DNA from: Prorocentrum cordatum
Taxonomy: Eukaryota; Sar; Dinophyceae; Prorocentrales; Prorocentraceae
Assembly: GCA_963575745.1 (NCBI GenBank)
Contig: CAUYUJ010019604.1
Coordinates: 278,276 to 342,275 of the forward strand
Length of the DNA: 64,000 nt
Reading direction: 5' to 3'
The notes under the pieces are model-generated. The model made no database searches. It worked only from the letters and a program-made list of their open reading frames with translations, and had not been told where the DNA came from. Both the position numbers and the translations under genes were made by a program. Shown here piece after piece: positions 43,391-53,754 of the stretch (positions are counted from its first letter, which is position 1; every line of letters starts with the position of its first letter).

Positions 43391-44072
43391 CGCAGGGAGC
43401 AGCAAGCCTAAACCCCGCAGCTTGATGGCACCACAATGGGGCCAGCAGATCAAGAGTTGAGCGCTGGCAAACTCTTTGATCTAACAGCAGATGGGGATTC
43501 GTTTTGGGCTCCCCACGGCGCGCTCGTCGCCACTGCCATTCTACCCCTAGAGATTCTGGACGAAACGCGCCAGGGGCAAAGTCTCAACGAAAGGAAGCTC
43601 TCAGGGTTGCGCGGATCTGTTGGGTCGGCGCGAAAGCCGGTCGCGGTTCGGGTCCGCATCGTTTGTGAGAGGCGAATTTGTGGGAGGGCGAGAGAAGTCT
43701 TTCGTAGTCTTCTCGTACCCAGACATCCAGCGTCGTGATGTTTCAAAGAGTGGTTCCACAGAGGTTTTGGCCCTTCCCAGGGACTTGTTCTTCAACCCGT
43801 GTTGCTTTCTCACCGCCCCAGAGACTGGCAAGGGCTTCCAAATTCAGGAACTCACGAGGACATTCAAAACCATAGTGTTTCTTCACGGTGCAAGGAGGCC
43901 CGGGTCTTCCATAATGGTGTGTTCGGAGAGGGTCAGGACAGCCGAAGTGTCTGCTGCGACTTGTGCGTTGTCGCTTGGGCGATATGACACACACAGCGGG
44001 GCCGTTCGCGCGGTCCACTCGGGCAGGAGCTGCCCGCGTAAGGCAGCGCGTGAGCGCCCGTTTTTCCAAGAG
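43391..44072. other. No gene recognised
   Basis: A possible diverged third copy of the foldback FB left arm is at about 43,590-43,640 (CTCTCAGGGTTGCGCGGATC). The 43,760-43,900 stretch recalls D1 weakly. No gene. Confidence 0.4.
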
Positions 44073-44118
44073 GAGGAGGAGGAGGAGGAGGAGGAGGAGG
44101 AGGAGGAGGGGGAGGAGG
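44073..44118. repeat. GGA microsatellite
   Basis: An uninterrupted GGA run. Confidence 0.95.
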
Positions 44119-44694
44119 GTAATGTGGCCGAAGGGCAACCATCGGACAGGCGCAAAACTACACCTTCGGCGAGTGGATTAGCTTCTTGCGCGGATCCCCA
44201 CATTCCAAACTTACTTTTGCGACATCGTCTTACGTATTGGTTCGCCCGCCATACGAGGGGCCGATCGCGCTTGTCGGATTTCCCGGGGCCTCGACTTCGA
44301 TTGCCAGTGTCAGTGTGGAATCAAGATTTGCGCCCCACGAGCGGATTGGAGGATGAGCGCAAGGTGAGTATTTCAGCTGCGGGGGGGCGCGGGCGTTTGC
44401 CGCCGCGCAGGGGCCAGGGGCAATTGGGAAACGCTCAGGGAAATGGAGGGCGGCAGGTAGAGGAATAACGGGGGAGGCGGAGGGCAAAGCAGCGGGCGGG
44501 AATGGGGAACATAGTGACCAGGCGAGATGCTCTGATAGGGGGGGCGATGTGGGCGGATGCCGCGGGTGGAATTCCCTCGGGAAGCCCCGGGACGTTCAGA
44601 CACCTCCGCCCGGAGGCTGGCAGGGGGCAGCGGCCCTTGCCTTCCTGACTCTGCGGGCGGGGCGCGACGACGCGCCCGACCTGTACCCCGTCCC
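44119..44694. other. No gene recognised
   Basis: GC-rich, mixed sequence. A 282-codon frame enters from the GGA tract and has no domain. Confidence 0.4.
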
Positions 44695-44960
44695 TTTCGC
44701 TAGGTGCCGGTCTGTGCGTGTTCGCCCCGCGCGAGACATCCAGCACGCTCAGAACTACAATGAGCCAGGCACTAGGTGTACTTCTGCGCGTGCTGGTTTC
44801 GCCAGAGACATCCTCACAAAACGGAGCACGTATAGAATCACAGTTAGCCAGCGGGGCGGGGTGCATGTCGGGTGCCGCCATTCGCGCTCCCAACGTGTAC
44901 CGCGCCCCGGCCGCTAAGTGCCGTTCTGTACGTGTCCCCGTTTCGCGAAGCATCGGCTGC
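44695..44960 (+). repeat. Degenerate triplicated ~43-bp block
   Basis: CTAGGTGCCGGTCTGTGCGT (44,700), CTAGGTGTACTTCTGCGCGT (44,770) and CTAAGTGCCGTTCTGTACGT (44,914) each lead into GTTTCGCnAGAGACATCC-like sequence. Confidence 0.7.
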
Positions 44961-45455
44961 CCGCGCTGCCCATCGCCGAGGCCCTGTCCCCTGGGCCGCT
45001 TCCCACCGACATTTCACATCCCCTGGCTCAGCGAACCCAGCCGTCTGCCTGGGGGCCTCGACCTCGCGCGGCCCGTTTCCCTCCCCCGCCTGTGCCCCGG
45101 CAGCAAATTCGCGATCCGACCCCCCGCGATTTCGAGTTCTTCTTCGTGCCGGATTCCCCGTCCGAGGGTGAAACGCTTGTTTGTGTTATGTTTTTTCTTG
45201 CGGCTGCCGCCACGCCTCGCCGTGAAACGTGGCGATCGCTTCCACGCTTGGCACGCAACGTCGTCGGCACGACCATCGCCGTCCATCGTAGGTCGCGAGG
45301 CGGCGTCCGTCCACCCAGACTGACCGACGCGCCAAATCAAATTATGATTGCCACCCCTGGTCCCCGCAACAAGGTGCAGTTTTGTTGTGTGTAGTTGTAG
45401 ATGCGTTCGAAACCATATTTCCAAACTCTGGCCCCTCACGGACAGAGCGGCGAGT
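44961..45455. other. No gene recognised
   Basis: C-rich then mixed sequence. No domain on either strand. Confidence 0.4.
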
Positions 45456-45458
45456 TGG

Positions 45459-45492
<34 letters not shown>
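45456..45492. repeat. GA microsatellite
   Basis: A GA dinucleotide run. Confidence 0.95.
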
Positions 45493-45497
<5 letters not shown>

Positions 45498-45749
45498 CAA
45501 AAATGGTGGGGGCGCAGGATCCCTGCTAGCCACCGTCTCCATGTCACAAACTCTTCGATCATGAGTTTCGTGGACTGTGGGGCCGGCCCAAGAGGAGCAG
45601 GAGGAGGAGGAGGAGAACCAGTGTAAGCCCAAAATTCATCAACGATGTCGTGATAAACCCTCCCCCCAAGCGCCCTCTTTATATGCCACTACACGGGCGT
45701 ATGTCCTTTGAGGGAACTGCTTCGTTGGCAGACAACCGTTTGAAGACCC

Positions 45750-45885
45750 TGAAGCGCGCCAAAGCACCGTTCCCGGGACTCCAGCGCCACGAATCAACAT
45801 GACTGTGGCGTCTTGGCGACCGGGAGTCGTACCAGAACGCCATTCCTGGGACATCAACTCCGCGAATAAACGTAATCGTTGCGCC
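45750..45885 (+). repeat. ~80-bp imperfect duplication
   Basis: CAAAGCACCGTTCCCGGGAC then CGCCACGAATCAACATGACT is echoed by CCAGAACGCCATTCCTGGGA then CGCGAATAAACGTAATCGTT. Confidence 0.6.
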
Positions 45886-45939
45886 CTCAATCTTGAACCC
45901 TTGCAAACAAAAACATGTCCGGCACGTTAGGCATGGGAT

Positions 45940-46205
45940 TCCGTGAAATTCTTGCAAATGTTAAAAACCAGTGCGCGCGACGCTAATGCGAGGGCCACGT
46001 GTTGAAAAGGAACCGCCTTCAATCCGTGAAACCCCTTTAAGTTGTCAATCGAATGCGCGCGGCGCTAAGGCGAGCGACGCAAGTTGAAAACGACCCGCTG
46101 TCAATCTGCGAAGCGCTTGCCAATGTGATAAAGGAATGTGTGCGTCGTTGAAGCGAAAGCCTCATTTTGAAAACCACACGCCCTGAATCCGTGAAACTGT
46201 TGCTA
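45940..46205 (+). repeat. Satellite E, array 1 (about 3 units)
   Basis: Units of about 75-80 bp with GAATGnGCGCGGCGCTAAGG, CATTTTGAAAAC and a CAATCCGTGAAAC segment. The same unit forms the larger array at 52.8-53.4 kb in the same orientation. Confidence 0.85.
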
Positions 46206-46319
46206 GTCTTTGAGCTTCAAGGGCATGAGTTGTGAGGAAGTCTGACGCGAAACGCCCGGACCGCTCTTTCGACCGGCCCCGGGGTGCGACAGGGAGGAGC
46301 TATTTGTAAGGAAAAGGAA

Positions 46320-46420
46320 TGGAGGAGTAGGAGGAGGAGGAGGAGGAGGAGGGAGGAGGAGGAAGAGGAAGAGGAGGAGGATGAGGAGGAGGAGGAGGAG
46401 GAGCAGGAGCAGGAGGATGC
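46320..46420. repeat. GGA microsatellite
   Basis: GGA triplets with AGGAAG and GAT interruptions. The open frames crossing it are artefacts. Confidence 0.93.
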
Positions 46421-46715
46421 CGTCGAGAGGCGCCGCGCAGCCGCCACCGCGGTAGGCTGGCGGGACGCCCCGCGGCGATGGCGCGGGCCGTGCTGGCCAA
46501 GGGGTGATCCCCTGGGGGGAGGGGCAAAACTCTTCCACCGCCTGTCGTCGGCGGCGAAATTCGAGCACCACCCTCGTCGATCGACGATTCGGGCATCTCG
46601 ATGGGCCGCGGGCGTAGGGCTCGGAATTCGTCCACCACGTTGGCAAATCCGAGCCCTAATCCCAGCCTCCTATCGATGGTTGGTGGGGGTGGGGTTTGGA
46701 TGTGGCGACCTGTCT

Positions 46716-46915
46716 CAGGAGCCATGCCAATGCTGTCGAATCGAATCGATTCGATGTTCAGGATCTCGAATCCGATTCGATTCGACCCCCAATTCCGAGT
46801 TCGGTCTCGATCTGCCTGTGCAGGCCTGGGGCCAGCGGGCGGGCGTCGGTTTCGCTGTTTTCCCATTTGTTTGCCCATCTCTGCCGATGTTGTGCCTTTC
46901 GATGGCCGACGGCAG
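46716..46915 (+). repeat. Dispersed repeat R3, pair with 32.3 kb
   Basis: CAGGAGCC, clustered TCGAATCGAATCGATTCGA words, CTGTGCAGGCCTGGGGCC, CTGCCGATGTTGTG and CTTTCGATGG in the order found at 32,251-32,470. Confidence 0.75.
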
Positions 46916-47894
46916 TGAGGCGATGGCCTCAGGCTGTTCAGCCGAGGCGGCGACTGCATGGGTCGACCTCGTGACCGTGAACGGAAGCGTTGATCGAGTT
47001 CTGAGTGGTATCTCTAATGTGCAAGCTCACCCTCCTCGTTGGAGATATCAAACACGCTTGCTGTCATTCGGAGCCTCCCAAAACCCGCGGGCCGCGATTT
47101 GGTTAAGCCGTGCGAAGGGGTACCGGTATTTGCAGGTTTTTCACGTGGACCTCATCGTTCCTGTCCATGGCTTCGACGACACGCCTCGCACCTTCCGCAA
47201 GACGGCTTCTAATTTCATGCGGTATTAATGCCTCGGGCGGACGCGCTTGGGGCCGCGCTGGTTCGTCGAGCGCGTCGGAGGCAAATTCCATGCACGGGCG
47301 CCTGTAGAATCAATCGGACGACTGGGCCATAGCCTCCACGGAATGATGGAGCTACAAATGTGGGAAACCTTCTTCAGTCTAGGTGCGCTTTCGGCAATGC
47401 GTCTCGACGGGGGTCGAACTCTTGCCTGAGGCCGTAGAGGAGACCATAGGGATCCGCTGTTGGGCGGCGAGGTGGCGGCTTTTCGCTTCCTGGCGCACGC
47501 TCTGAGTGGGGCGCGAAACGCGCGCCGGGACCGCGGGGCTGGCTTCTCGGCTACGAAAGTCAGCGCCCCGTCGGTCAGACATCTTCTTCATGCTGGTAAG
47601 GTCGACCGCGTGTTTGCTAGTCACCATCTGGATACGTTTTTGCGCTGGCCGCCGCCAGCGGCTGCGGAGGAGTGGGGGCCGAAGACAAGGGGAGGATTCA
47701 ACATCCTCAGGAGGATGGGCAGGCATACGTGGCGGACAAATCCTTGGCCAATGGGCCCCGGGCCCGAGTGCCCCTTTGTGCTTGGAAATCCAGAGAGGCA
47801 AAAGGCCAAGTTGCCTCCAGCCTCGCAAGGAAAACATTCGCCCGAGTGTCTCGCGATACTCTCTCTTGACGCGACCAAGGGAAGCGTCGTCCAC
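46916..47894. other. No gene supported
   Basis: About 1 kb of ordinary-complexity sequence with competing open frames on both strands (up to 205 codons). No recognisable domain and no conserved partner in the window. Confidence 0.4.
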
Positions 47895-48240
47895 GATGGG
47901 CGGCGAGACGATTTTGGTCCTTTTGTCGTGCACTCTGTGCACCGTTCTGGGCAAGCCCTCCACCGACAACGGTAGTGTAGTCGAGGCCAAAGGCATTTAC
48001 GACACCATGTCGAAACTGGCATCCGGAGGCAAGGCGAACTGGCGGGCGGCCATATACTTAGCAGCAGTGGTCTGGGGAAACACGGATCGGCTGGGGAACA
48101 CGATCAGTTGGATGCCACATCCGATGTGCCCATTGGACCGTTCGACCAAGTCCGACATGGCAATGATCAGCGCAGCTTGGATGCACATTTTTGAGCCGGG
48201 GATGCTCGGCTTGCCCGCCGAAGCGGAAGTGATGCGGTGA
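47895..48240 (+). CDS. Hypothetical small protein, weak support
   Basis: An ATG at 47,895 opens 114 codons to a TGA at 48,238-48,240. The N-terminus (MGGETILVLLSCTLCTVLGK) looks like a signal peptide: a short start, then a hydrophobic run and a polar break. The remainder (ANWRAAIYLAAVVWGNTD, MAMISAAWMHIFEPGMLG) is moderately hydrophobic. The frame is part of a longer open frame from 47,506, and opposite-strand frames also exist, so chance is a real alternative. No family recognised. Confidence 0.25.
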
Positions 48241-48339
48241 GATGCAGCCACGAAGGGCACGGTCCCGGCTCCAGGGCACGGTCCCAGGTCGAGGCGACAC
48301 GGCAGCTGCAGGAAGGTCTTCGCAGCGCGTCTGCTTTCG

Positions 48340-48500
48340 CGTGATTCTCTCTGTCTCTCTCTCTCCCTCTCTTCCTCTCTCCCTCTCTCTCTCCTTGTCT
48401 CCCTCTCTCTCTCTGTCTCTCTCCCTCTCCCCCTCTCCCTCTCTCTCTCTCTCGCCTTGTCTCCCTCTCTCTCTCTCTCTGTCTCTGTGTTTCTCTACGT
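48340..48500. repeat. CT microsatellite
   Basis: CT dinucleotides with CCCT and GTCT interruptions. Just upstream, AGGGCACGGTCCC is duplicated (48,256 and 48,274). Confidence 0.93.
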
Positions 48501-49790
48501 GCATGTGTGCCCGTTGCATTTCAACGGCGGTCTCCGTGTTCGACCTCGAGGACCGGCGATTGCCTTTTGCAGGTAACGCCATGGGTCAGGGGAGTCGGTC
48601 GAAGTGATGGGTTGAGTGCGGTTTGCGCCATCTCCTCCCACGGTGTCTTTCTTTCTTCGCTAGTGCCGAGTCGACACTGTCTCGAGTAAGGCCTTCTTCC
48701 GTGGTGTTTCAAGTAAAGGTCTGGGGTCTCAGACTAGAACCGCTTTCCAGACGTGGCCACAAGCCGTGATTCTTTTTGAATCTGGGTATGGGGGTGTCAG
48801 CCATTCAGGTACCGTCAGCGTGAATAGCCAACGTTGCAGGGAGTGCGCATGCCCAATCTCTCCATGTTTCTGGGGACTGGAATTGAGAGCGTGTAGCTCT
48901 TAATGTTGGTGAGGCCTCTACGTCCTACCCCTGAACTTGAACGTACAGGATGTGTAGTACGCGTACCTCCGTAACCACGTTTGCTCAATATTCACTATAC
49001 TTGATGTTTTGTTGGACAATTTCCAGGCTTCCCTTCCTTGCCCTACCTACCTCCTCATGCTACATTCTCTTACGCTCCGTTCTGTCAGATGCGTGGGAAG
49101 GGCGGCACCGGGACCCGGCCATAGACTTAAGCAAACGCAGCATCGTCATCCGTCGACGCCGCACGTGGGGAGACGTTTCTGCTCTGCCACCTCCTCTGCC
49201 TCCTCCTCCGCCTCGTCCTATTCCTCCTTTTCCTCCGCCGATGCCTCCTACAGTTCTTGCTCCCTCCCCTAGTCGACGTCCTGCCCCTTGCTCCGCCGTT
49301 GCTCCTCATCCTCATCGTCATGCTTCCCTTCCTCTCCGTTGTCCAACCTACCCACTCGAACCTTCGCGACAACATCGCTGGGGTGGCCGGGGAAGGTATC
49401 CGTCAGGCGGACGGTGGTGGGGGGGGCAGGTGCGCCCGCCCGCCCATCATCCTAGTTGCGGCAGGCATCGGCTGTATGCCTTCCTGTGTTTTCGCGATCG
49501 ACCGACCTTCCCGAGATCTCTGACTTCGTGATTTGTTTGAACATGTGGCTCACCAGAGGTGAGGACCCTTTCTGGAACCGGGTCAATTTGACGGCCCCGT
49601 GACCCGGCGAGGACCTCTCGGATACAGAAGAGTGCAAAGAATTCTACAACACAAGCGGCACGCGCGCCTTGTCCCCTGTACGATTGAGTCGCGCCACGGG
49701 GGGTTGGGGGAGGGGACGGAGGCATTCGGGATGTGGACGACGATCAATGGAGAGGAAGCATGTTGCCAAATAATTTCCAGGTGCCTAAAC
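48501..49790. other. 1.3 kb without a supportable gene
   Basis: Ordinary sequence with a CCTCCT-rich patch (49,190-49,260). Open frames of 60-190 codons on both strands lack domains. Confidence 0.4.
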
Positions 49791-49852
49791 AATGTTCAAC
49801 ATATGCTTTTAAACATGTGCGATGCATGGCTTAAACATGTTTCGAACATTGA
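49791..49852. repeat. AT-rich palindrome
   Basis: CAATGTTC at the left and GAACATTG at the right enclose two TTAAACATGT words and a central GATGCATGG. Unusual as a compact AT-rich dyad in GC-rich DNA. Confidence 0.7.
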
Positions 49853-50039
49853 TAACACATTTTAAACACATTCTTAATTCAATGATCGGATTGGTGTGAT
49901 CACGGGGGGCATGCGGAAGGCGGGCGTGGCCTTGGACCAGAGGGGGGGATGGCAGAGCGGGCGAGGACGGACGGCCACGAACGAGCGAACATACGCGGTC
50001 GGGGGGGCATTGGGCCTGGCCTGGGCCAGAGGGTGGTAC

Positions 50040-50200
50040 GGGGGGCAGGTGGGAGAGGGAGGAGGCGGAGGAGGAGAAGGAGGAGGAGAAAGAAGAATAG
50101 GAAGAGGGAGGATGAGGAGGAGGAAAGGAGGAGGAGGAAGCGGAGGAGGAGGAAAGGGAAGAGGAGGAGGAGGAGGAGGAGGAGGAGGAGGAGGAGGGCG
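50040..50200. repeat. GGA microsatellite
   Basis: GGA with GAA and GAT interruptions on the plus strand, followed by G-rich sequence. Confidence 0.92.
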
Positions 50201-50365
50201 TGGCCCTGGACCAGGGGGGGGAGATGACCACGGCCGGAGGGGGGCAGGCCAGGGGCAGGGCGTGGACGGGCCTGGGGGTGACGACCACGAGCGGACGAGC
50301 GGACCTGAAGGGTCGGGGGGGGGGGCGCCAGGGTGGCCCGGGCCAGCGGGAGGGTGGCGGGGACG

Positions 50366-50572
50366 TCGGGGGCGGGAAAGAGGGGTGTGATGACTAGGGG
50401 GGGGTGGATATCATGGCGGGGGCCATGATTTTTCCCCAGACTTCATGGCGCCCCTTCTCATTTCATCACGTCCCTGGCCCCCCCGCTGGGCCGCGCACAT
50501 GCCGCCGGTCATGATTTGCACCCCCCCCTCTTGGATACCCCCCTCTTGGCCGCTCCTGAGGACGGGGGTTCA
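50366..50572 (+). repeat. Dispersed repeat R2, pair with 22.6 kb
   Basis: Matches 22,628-22,835 in order, including GTCGGGGGCGGGAAAGAGGG, GATGACTAGGGGGG, GGATATCATGGCG and CTTCATGGCGCCCCTTCTCA. Confidence 0.85.
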
Positions 50573-50764
50573 GGCGGGCGCGGCCGTGGACCAAGGGGGG
50601 AAAAGGCCGCGGCCTGTGGGGGGCGGGCCAGGGGAGTGGGGACGGGGGCGGGGACGGATGACCGCGAGCGAGCGAACGAATGAACGAGGGAAAGAAAATA
50701 AAGAGGCCCGAGTTCTAGAACACTGTTGCGCAAGTGAGCAATTATCTCAAAAGAAGGGGAGGTC

Positions 50765-50850
50765 AGGGCCTCAAGCGGAAGTCCCGACCTTTTCCCAGGG
50801 GCCAGCTTTTCGCCCCGAATGTGTTTTTGACGCCGAGGCCCGAGGCTAGA
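50765..50850 (+). repeat. Dispersed repeat D1
   Basis: Forward D1 copy: GGAAGTCCCGACCTTTTCCC, GGGCCAGCTTTTCGCCCCGA, TGTTTTTGACGCCGAGGCCC. Confidence 0.7.
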
Positions 50851-51221
50851 AGCAACGAAACAAGTGCGGAATGAGTGTTCTAAGACCTTGGATGTCTGAG
50901 ACCTGGGCCTTGGAACTCGATTCCTGGACCTCTCCGAATTGTTGCGTTTCGGCCAGGATCTCGAGGCGGGTCCAGCCGTGGCGACGATGGGGCCCAGAGC
51001 AGGCCGACAACACTCATGAATCTCTGTCCCCCGATCCTCCCCAGACAGCCAGGGTCATGACCCTAGCGGTCGGGGCCCCTTCCTGGGGTCTGGCCTGTCA
51101 TGCTGGGCCTCCCTGATGAGATCGGAGTAGATGGGGTCGGAGGATCGCGCCGCATCGCCGATGCATTGACGATGCCGGTCACCTGCGAGCCGAGAACCCC
51201 GAAGATGTCGATCCTCAATCG
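50851..51221. other. No gene recognised
   Basis: Mixed sequence between a D1 copy and a GGA array. No domain. Confidence 0.4.
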
Positions 51222-51412
51222 AGGAGGAGGAGGAGGAGGAGGAGGAGGAGGAGGAGGAGGAGGAGGAGGAAGAAGAAGAGGGGGGAGGAGGAGGAAGAAG
51301 AGGGGGGAGGAGGAGCAAAAGGAGGAAGAGGGGGGGGGAAGGAGGAGGAGGAGGAGGAGGAGAGGAGGAGGGAGGAAGAGGAGGAGGGGAGGAGGAGGAG
51401 GAGGACCTGCCC
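51222..51412. repeat. GGA microsatellite
   Basis: Long GGA runs with AAGAAG and G-run interruptions. Confidence 0.94.
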
Positions 51413-51459
51413 CTCCCAAGAGGCTGCCGAAGGCCAGGGGCGCCGAGGGCGCCCCCGAG

Positions 51460-51743
51460 GAGCGCGAGGACCCCCCCGCCGCGGGGCCGCCCCCGCGGCG
51501 TCCCTGGCTTCCATGGGCCCCGGCAAACGGGGGGAAACCATCGCACAGCTGCACCTGACGGATTAGGCGCATGAACATAACCGGAAACCATCTCACAGGT
51601 GCACCTGACGGTTGAGCGCGAGGACCCCCCGCCGCGGGGCCGCCCCCGCGGCGTCCCTGGCTTCCATGGGCCCCGGCACACAGGGGGAAACCATCTCACG
51701 GCTGCACCTGACGGTTTACGTAGGCACATGAACATAACCACTC
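51460..51743 (+). repeat. 154-bp tandem duplication
   Basis: GAGCGCGAGGACCCCC, GCGGCGTCCCTGGCTTCCAT, GGGGGAAACCAT and GCTGCACCTGACGG occur in unit 1 (from 51,460) and unit 2 (from 51,614). The end of unit 2 merges with the left arm of foldback FB copy 2 via CATGAACATAACC, which unit 1 also has. Confidence 0.85.
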
Positions 51744-51920
51744 GGAGGTCCGCGCGGATTTTTCGGATCGGCGCTGCAGCCCCCTGGCGGCGCCTCCAGC
51801 GCCGCCCCTGGCGCGCTCGGCGCGCCAGAGGGGGGTCCAGCGCCGATCCGACAAGTCCGCGCGAACCTTCGAGTTTTTACGTTTATGTCATTGTTTGTTC
51901 CCTTACCTGAGGCCTCCGCT
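51728..51920. repeat. Foldback family FB, copy 2
   Basis: Left arm ACTCGGAGGTCCGCGCGGAT and TTTTCGGATCGGCGCTGCA. Right arm GGGGGTCCAGCGCCGATCCG, AAGTCCGCGCGAACC and TTCGAGTTTTTACGTTTATG, ending CCTGAGG. Same family as 21,793-22,005, with arms of about 60-90 bp. Confidence 0.78.
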
Positions 51921-52398
51921 GCTGACCTAGGGGGCCCACCGACTCCCTGGGGAGCCCTGGGGAATTCAACTGGCCTGCGGTCGCAGCGGGGGGGAGGGGG
52001 GCCGCATTGGGGTTTGCAGACCTCGAAGCTCGAACTTCGACGTTCGAACGTCTGGGGCGTGTCTGTTTGGCGCCTCGGTGGGCTTCGTTGACACGGCTGG
52101 ATTCGCCTCGAAAGGCTGGTCCAAGTGCACCGTCCGGGGGGCCGTCGGATGTCTGATGCATATCGAACTCCTGCGCTTCCTGGATCCCGGGAGCCGGTGG
52201 ATTGATATAATCGGACCTTCTGGCCCGAGTACATCCACACCCGCCGCCCCGTGGGGACCTGGGATATCGCTTCCTCATGCGGTGGGTGTGTATGAATTCA
52301 AGCCTTGCACCTTATGGTTTTGGTTCGACTGTGTAGCAACGGCTGGGCGCAGCTCGAACAAGTCTTCGGGCGGGCCTTGTGTCGTTTGGGGCGGCCCA
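51921..52398. other. No gene recognised
   Basis: Contains paired CTCGAAGCTCGAACTTCGACG words (about 52,022) and otherwise plain sequence. Confidence 0.4.
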
Positions 52399-52435
52399 TG
52401 GGGAGGAGGAGGAGGAGAAGGAGGAAGAGGAGGAG

Positions 52436-52474
<39 letters not shown>

Positions 52475-52590
52475 AACGAGAACGAGGAGGACGAGGACGA
52501 GGGGGATGGGGAAGGAGGAGGAGGAGGAGGAGGAGGAGGAGGAGGAGGAGGAGGAAGGAGAGGAGGAGGAGCAGCAGCAGCAGCAGAGTA
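52399..52590. repeat. GGA/GAC/GCA microsatellite
   Basis: GGA, then GACGAG and GAACGAG, then GGA and AGC triplets. Confidence 0.94.
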
Positions 52591-52834
52591 AATCCAACAT
52601 GTATCAGCGATTCTGCAGTACACCCGTCCCAAGAGTCCTCCTGAGAAGTTCCTCCGTTCACTTCAAGATGTTCCCCCTTGAAAGTTCAGTTCCCCTTGGG
52701 CCTACCATTCAGGCGAAAGCACCGCTTGGAACAGGAATTGCCTTGCATATTCCGACCCCATAGTCAGGAATTGGAAATTATATGATCATACAGCTCAGCA
52801 GTGTGTGCAGCGACATCCTTGTTGAGAAAAATGC
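52591..52834. other. Unassigned linker
   Basis: Short stretch of ordinary sequence before satellite E. Nothing recognised. Confidence 0.4.
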
Positions 52835-53390
52835 CCGACCCCATTCGTGAATCTCTTGTACAGTTTCGCTTTCCTGCTCGCAAGGGCCCCACTCCGAAAA
52901 GGAACCGCCCTCCATCCGTGCAGATGCTTTCCACGTGCACGTGGTTTGTAACGTGCAGGAGGGAGCCATTCTCTATCCTGTTAGTTAGTGCGATCGTTTA
53001 AAACGAAAGTGGGCGTTGTGAAGGCGAGAACCTCATTTTGGAAACGAACCGTCCTCCATCCTTTAGGTGCTGCAGTCGTTGAGTCGAATGTACGCTCAGA
53101 CGATAGCTCCATTTTGAAAACGACTTGTGCTCCATCCTTGACGCGGCGTCCATATGCCAAGACGAATGTGCGCGGCTGGAAGCTCCATGTTGAAAACCAT
53201 TTGCGTTCCATCCTTTTGGCTGTTGCAAGCTGTTAGGACGAATGGACGCGACGCTAAGGCCATAGCTCCATTTTGAAAACCGCCGGTGCTCCATCCTGAC
53301 ACCCGCTGGAACGCTTCTAAAACGAATGTGCGCGGCGCGAAGGCAAGCGCTCCATCTCGCAAACGACCACCTTTCCATCCATGTGTTCCT
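52835..53390 (+). repeat. Satellite E, array 2 (about 7 units)
   Basis: Units of about 75-80 bp: GACGAATGTGCGCGGCGC, AAGGCnnnAGCTCCATTTTG, AAAACGACnTGTGCTCCATC. Copies are strongly diverged, in contrast to the homogeneous 73-bp array at 27 kb. Confidence 0.87.
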
Positions 53391-53754
53391 CAACTGCAGT
53401 TTCTGGGGGGCACTTCGGGCACCGGGGCCGTCTAAGAAAAACCGGCCAGGATGGAACCTTTTCATGGGCCGGGGGGTCTTCGCGAGTGAAGTTCGGTGGA
53501 GAGGAGGGGGATCGAAGGTCGAGGATGATTGAGGATTCGGTCGACCTCTCTTCCTCCTCCCCTTTTCTTCCTTCCTTGTTGCCCTAGATATCCAATGTTT
53601 TGCTCCTATCCATTATGTTGTGTTGGGTCCTCGTTTCGAAGAGACAGCGCCCCGCGTTGACTCCTTACATCCCTGCCTCTGCCGTCCGCACCAGTCAATC
53701 CTTCCTTCCTTCTCCCCCTCCTCCTCCCTGCTCCCTTCCTTGCCTCTGCTCTTC
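53391..53754. other. No gene recognised
   Basis: Mixed then C/T-rich sequence. The CCTTACATCCCTGCCTCTGC segment (about 53,660) resembles the interruption inside satellite F at 54,260. Confidence 0.4.

Noticed and set aside
43590-43720. Third copy of foldback FB
   Set aside because: Only the left arm aligns and roughly a quarter of positions differ; not enough to annotate as a separate element.
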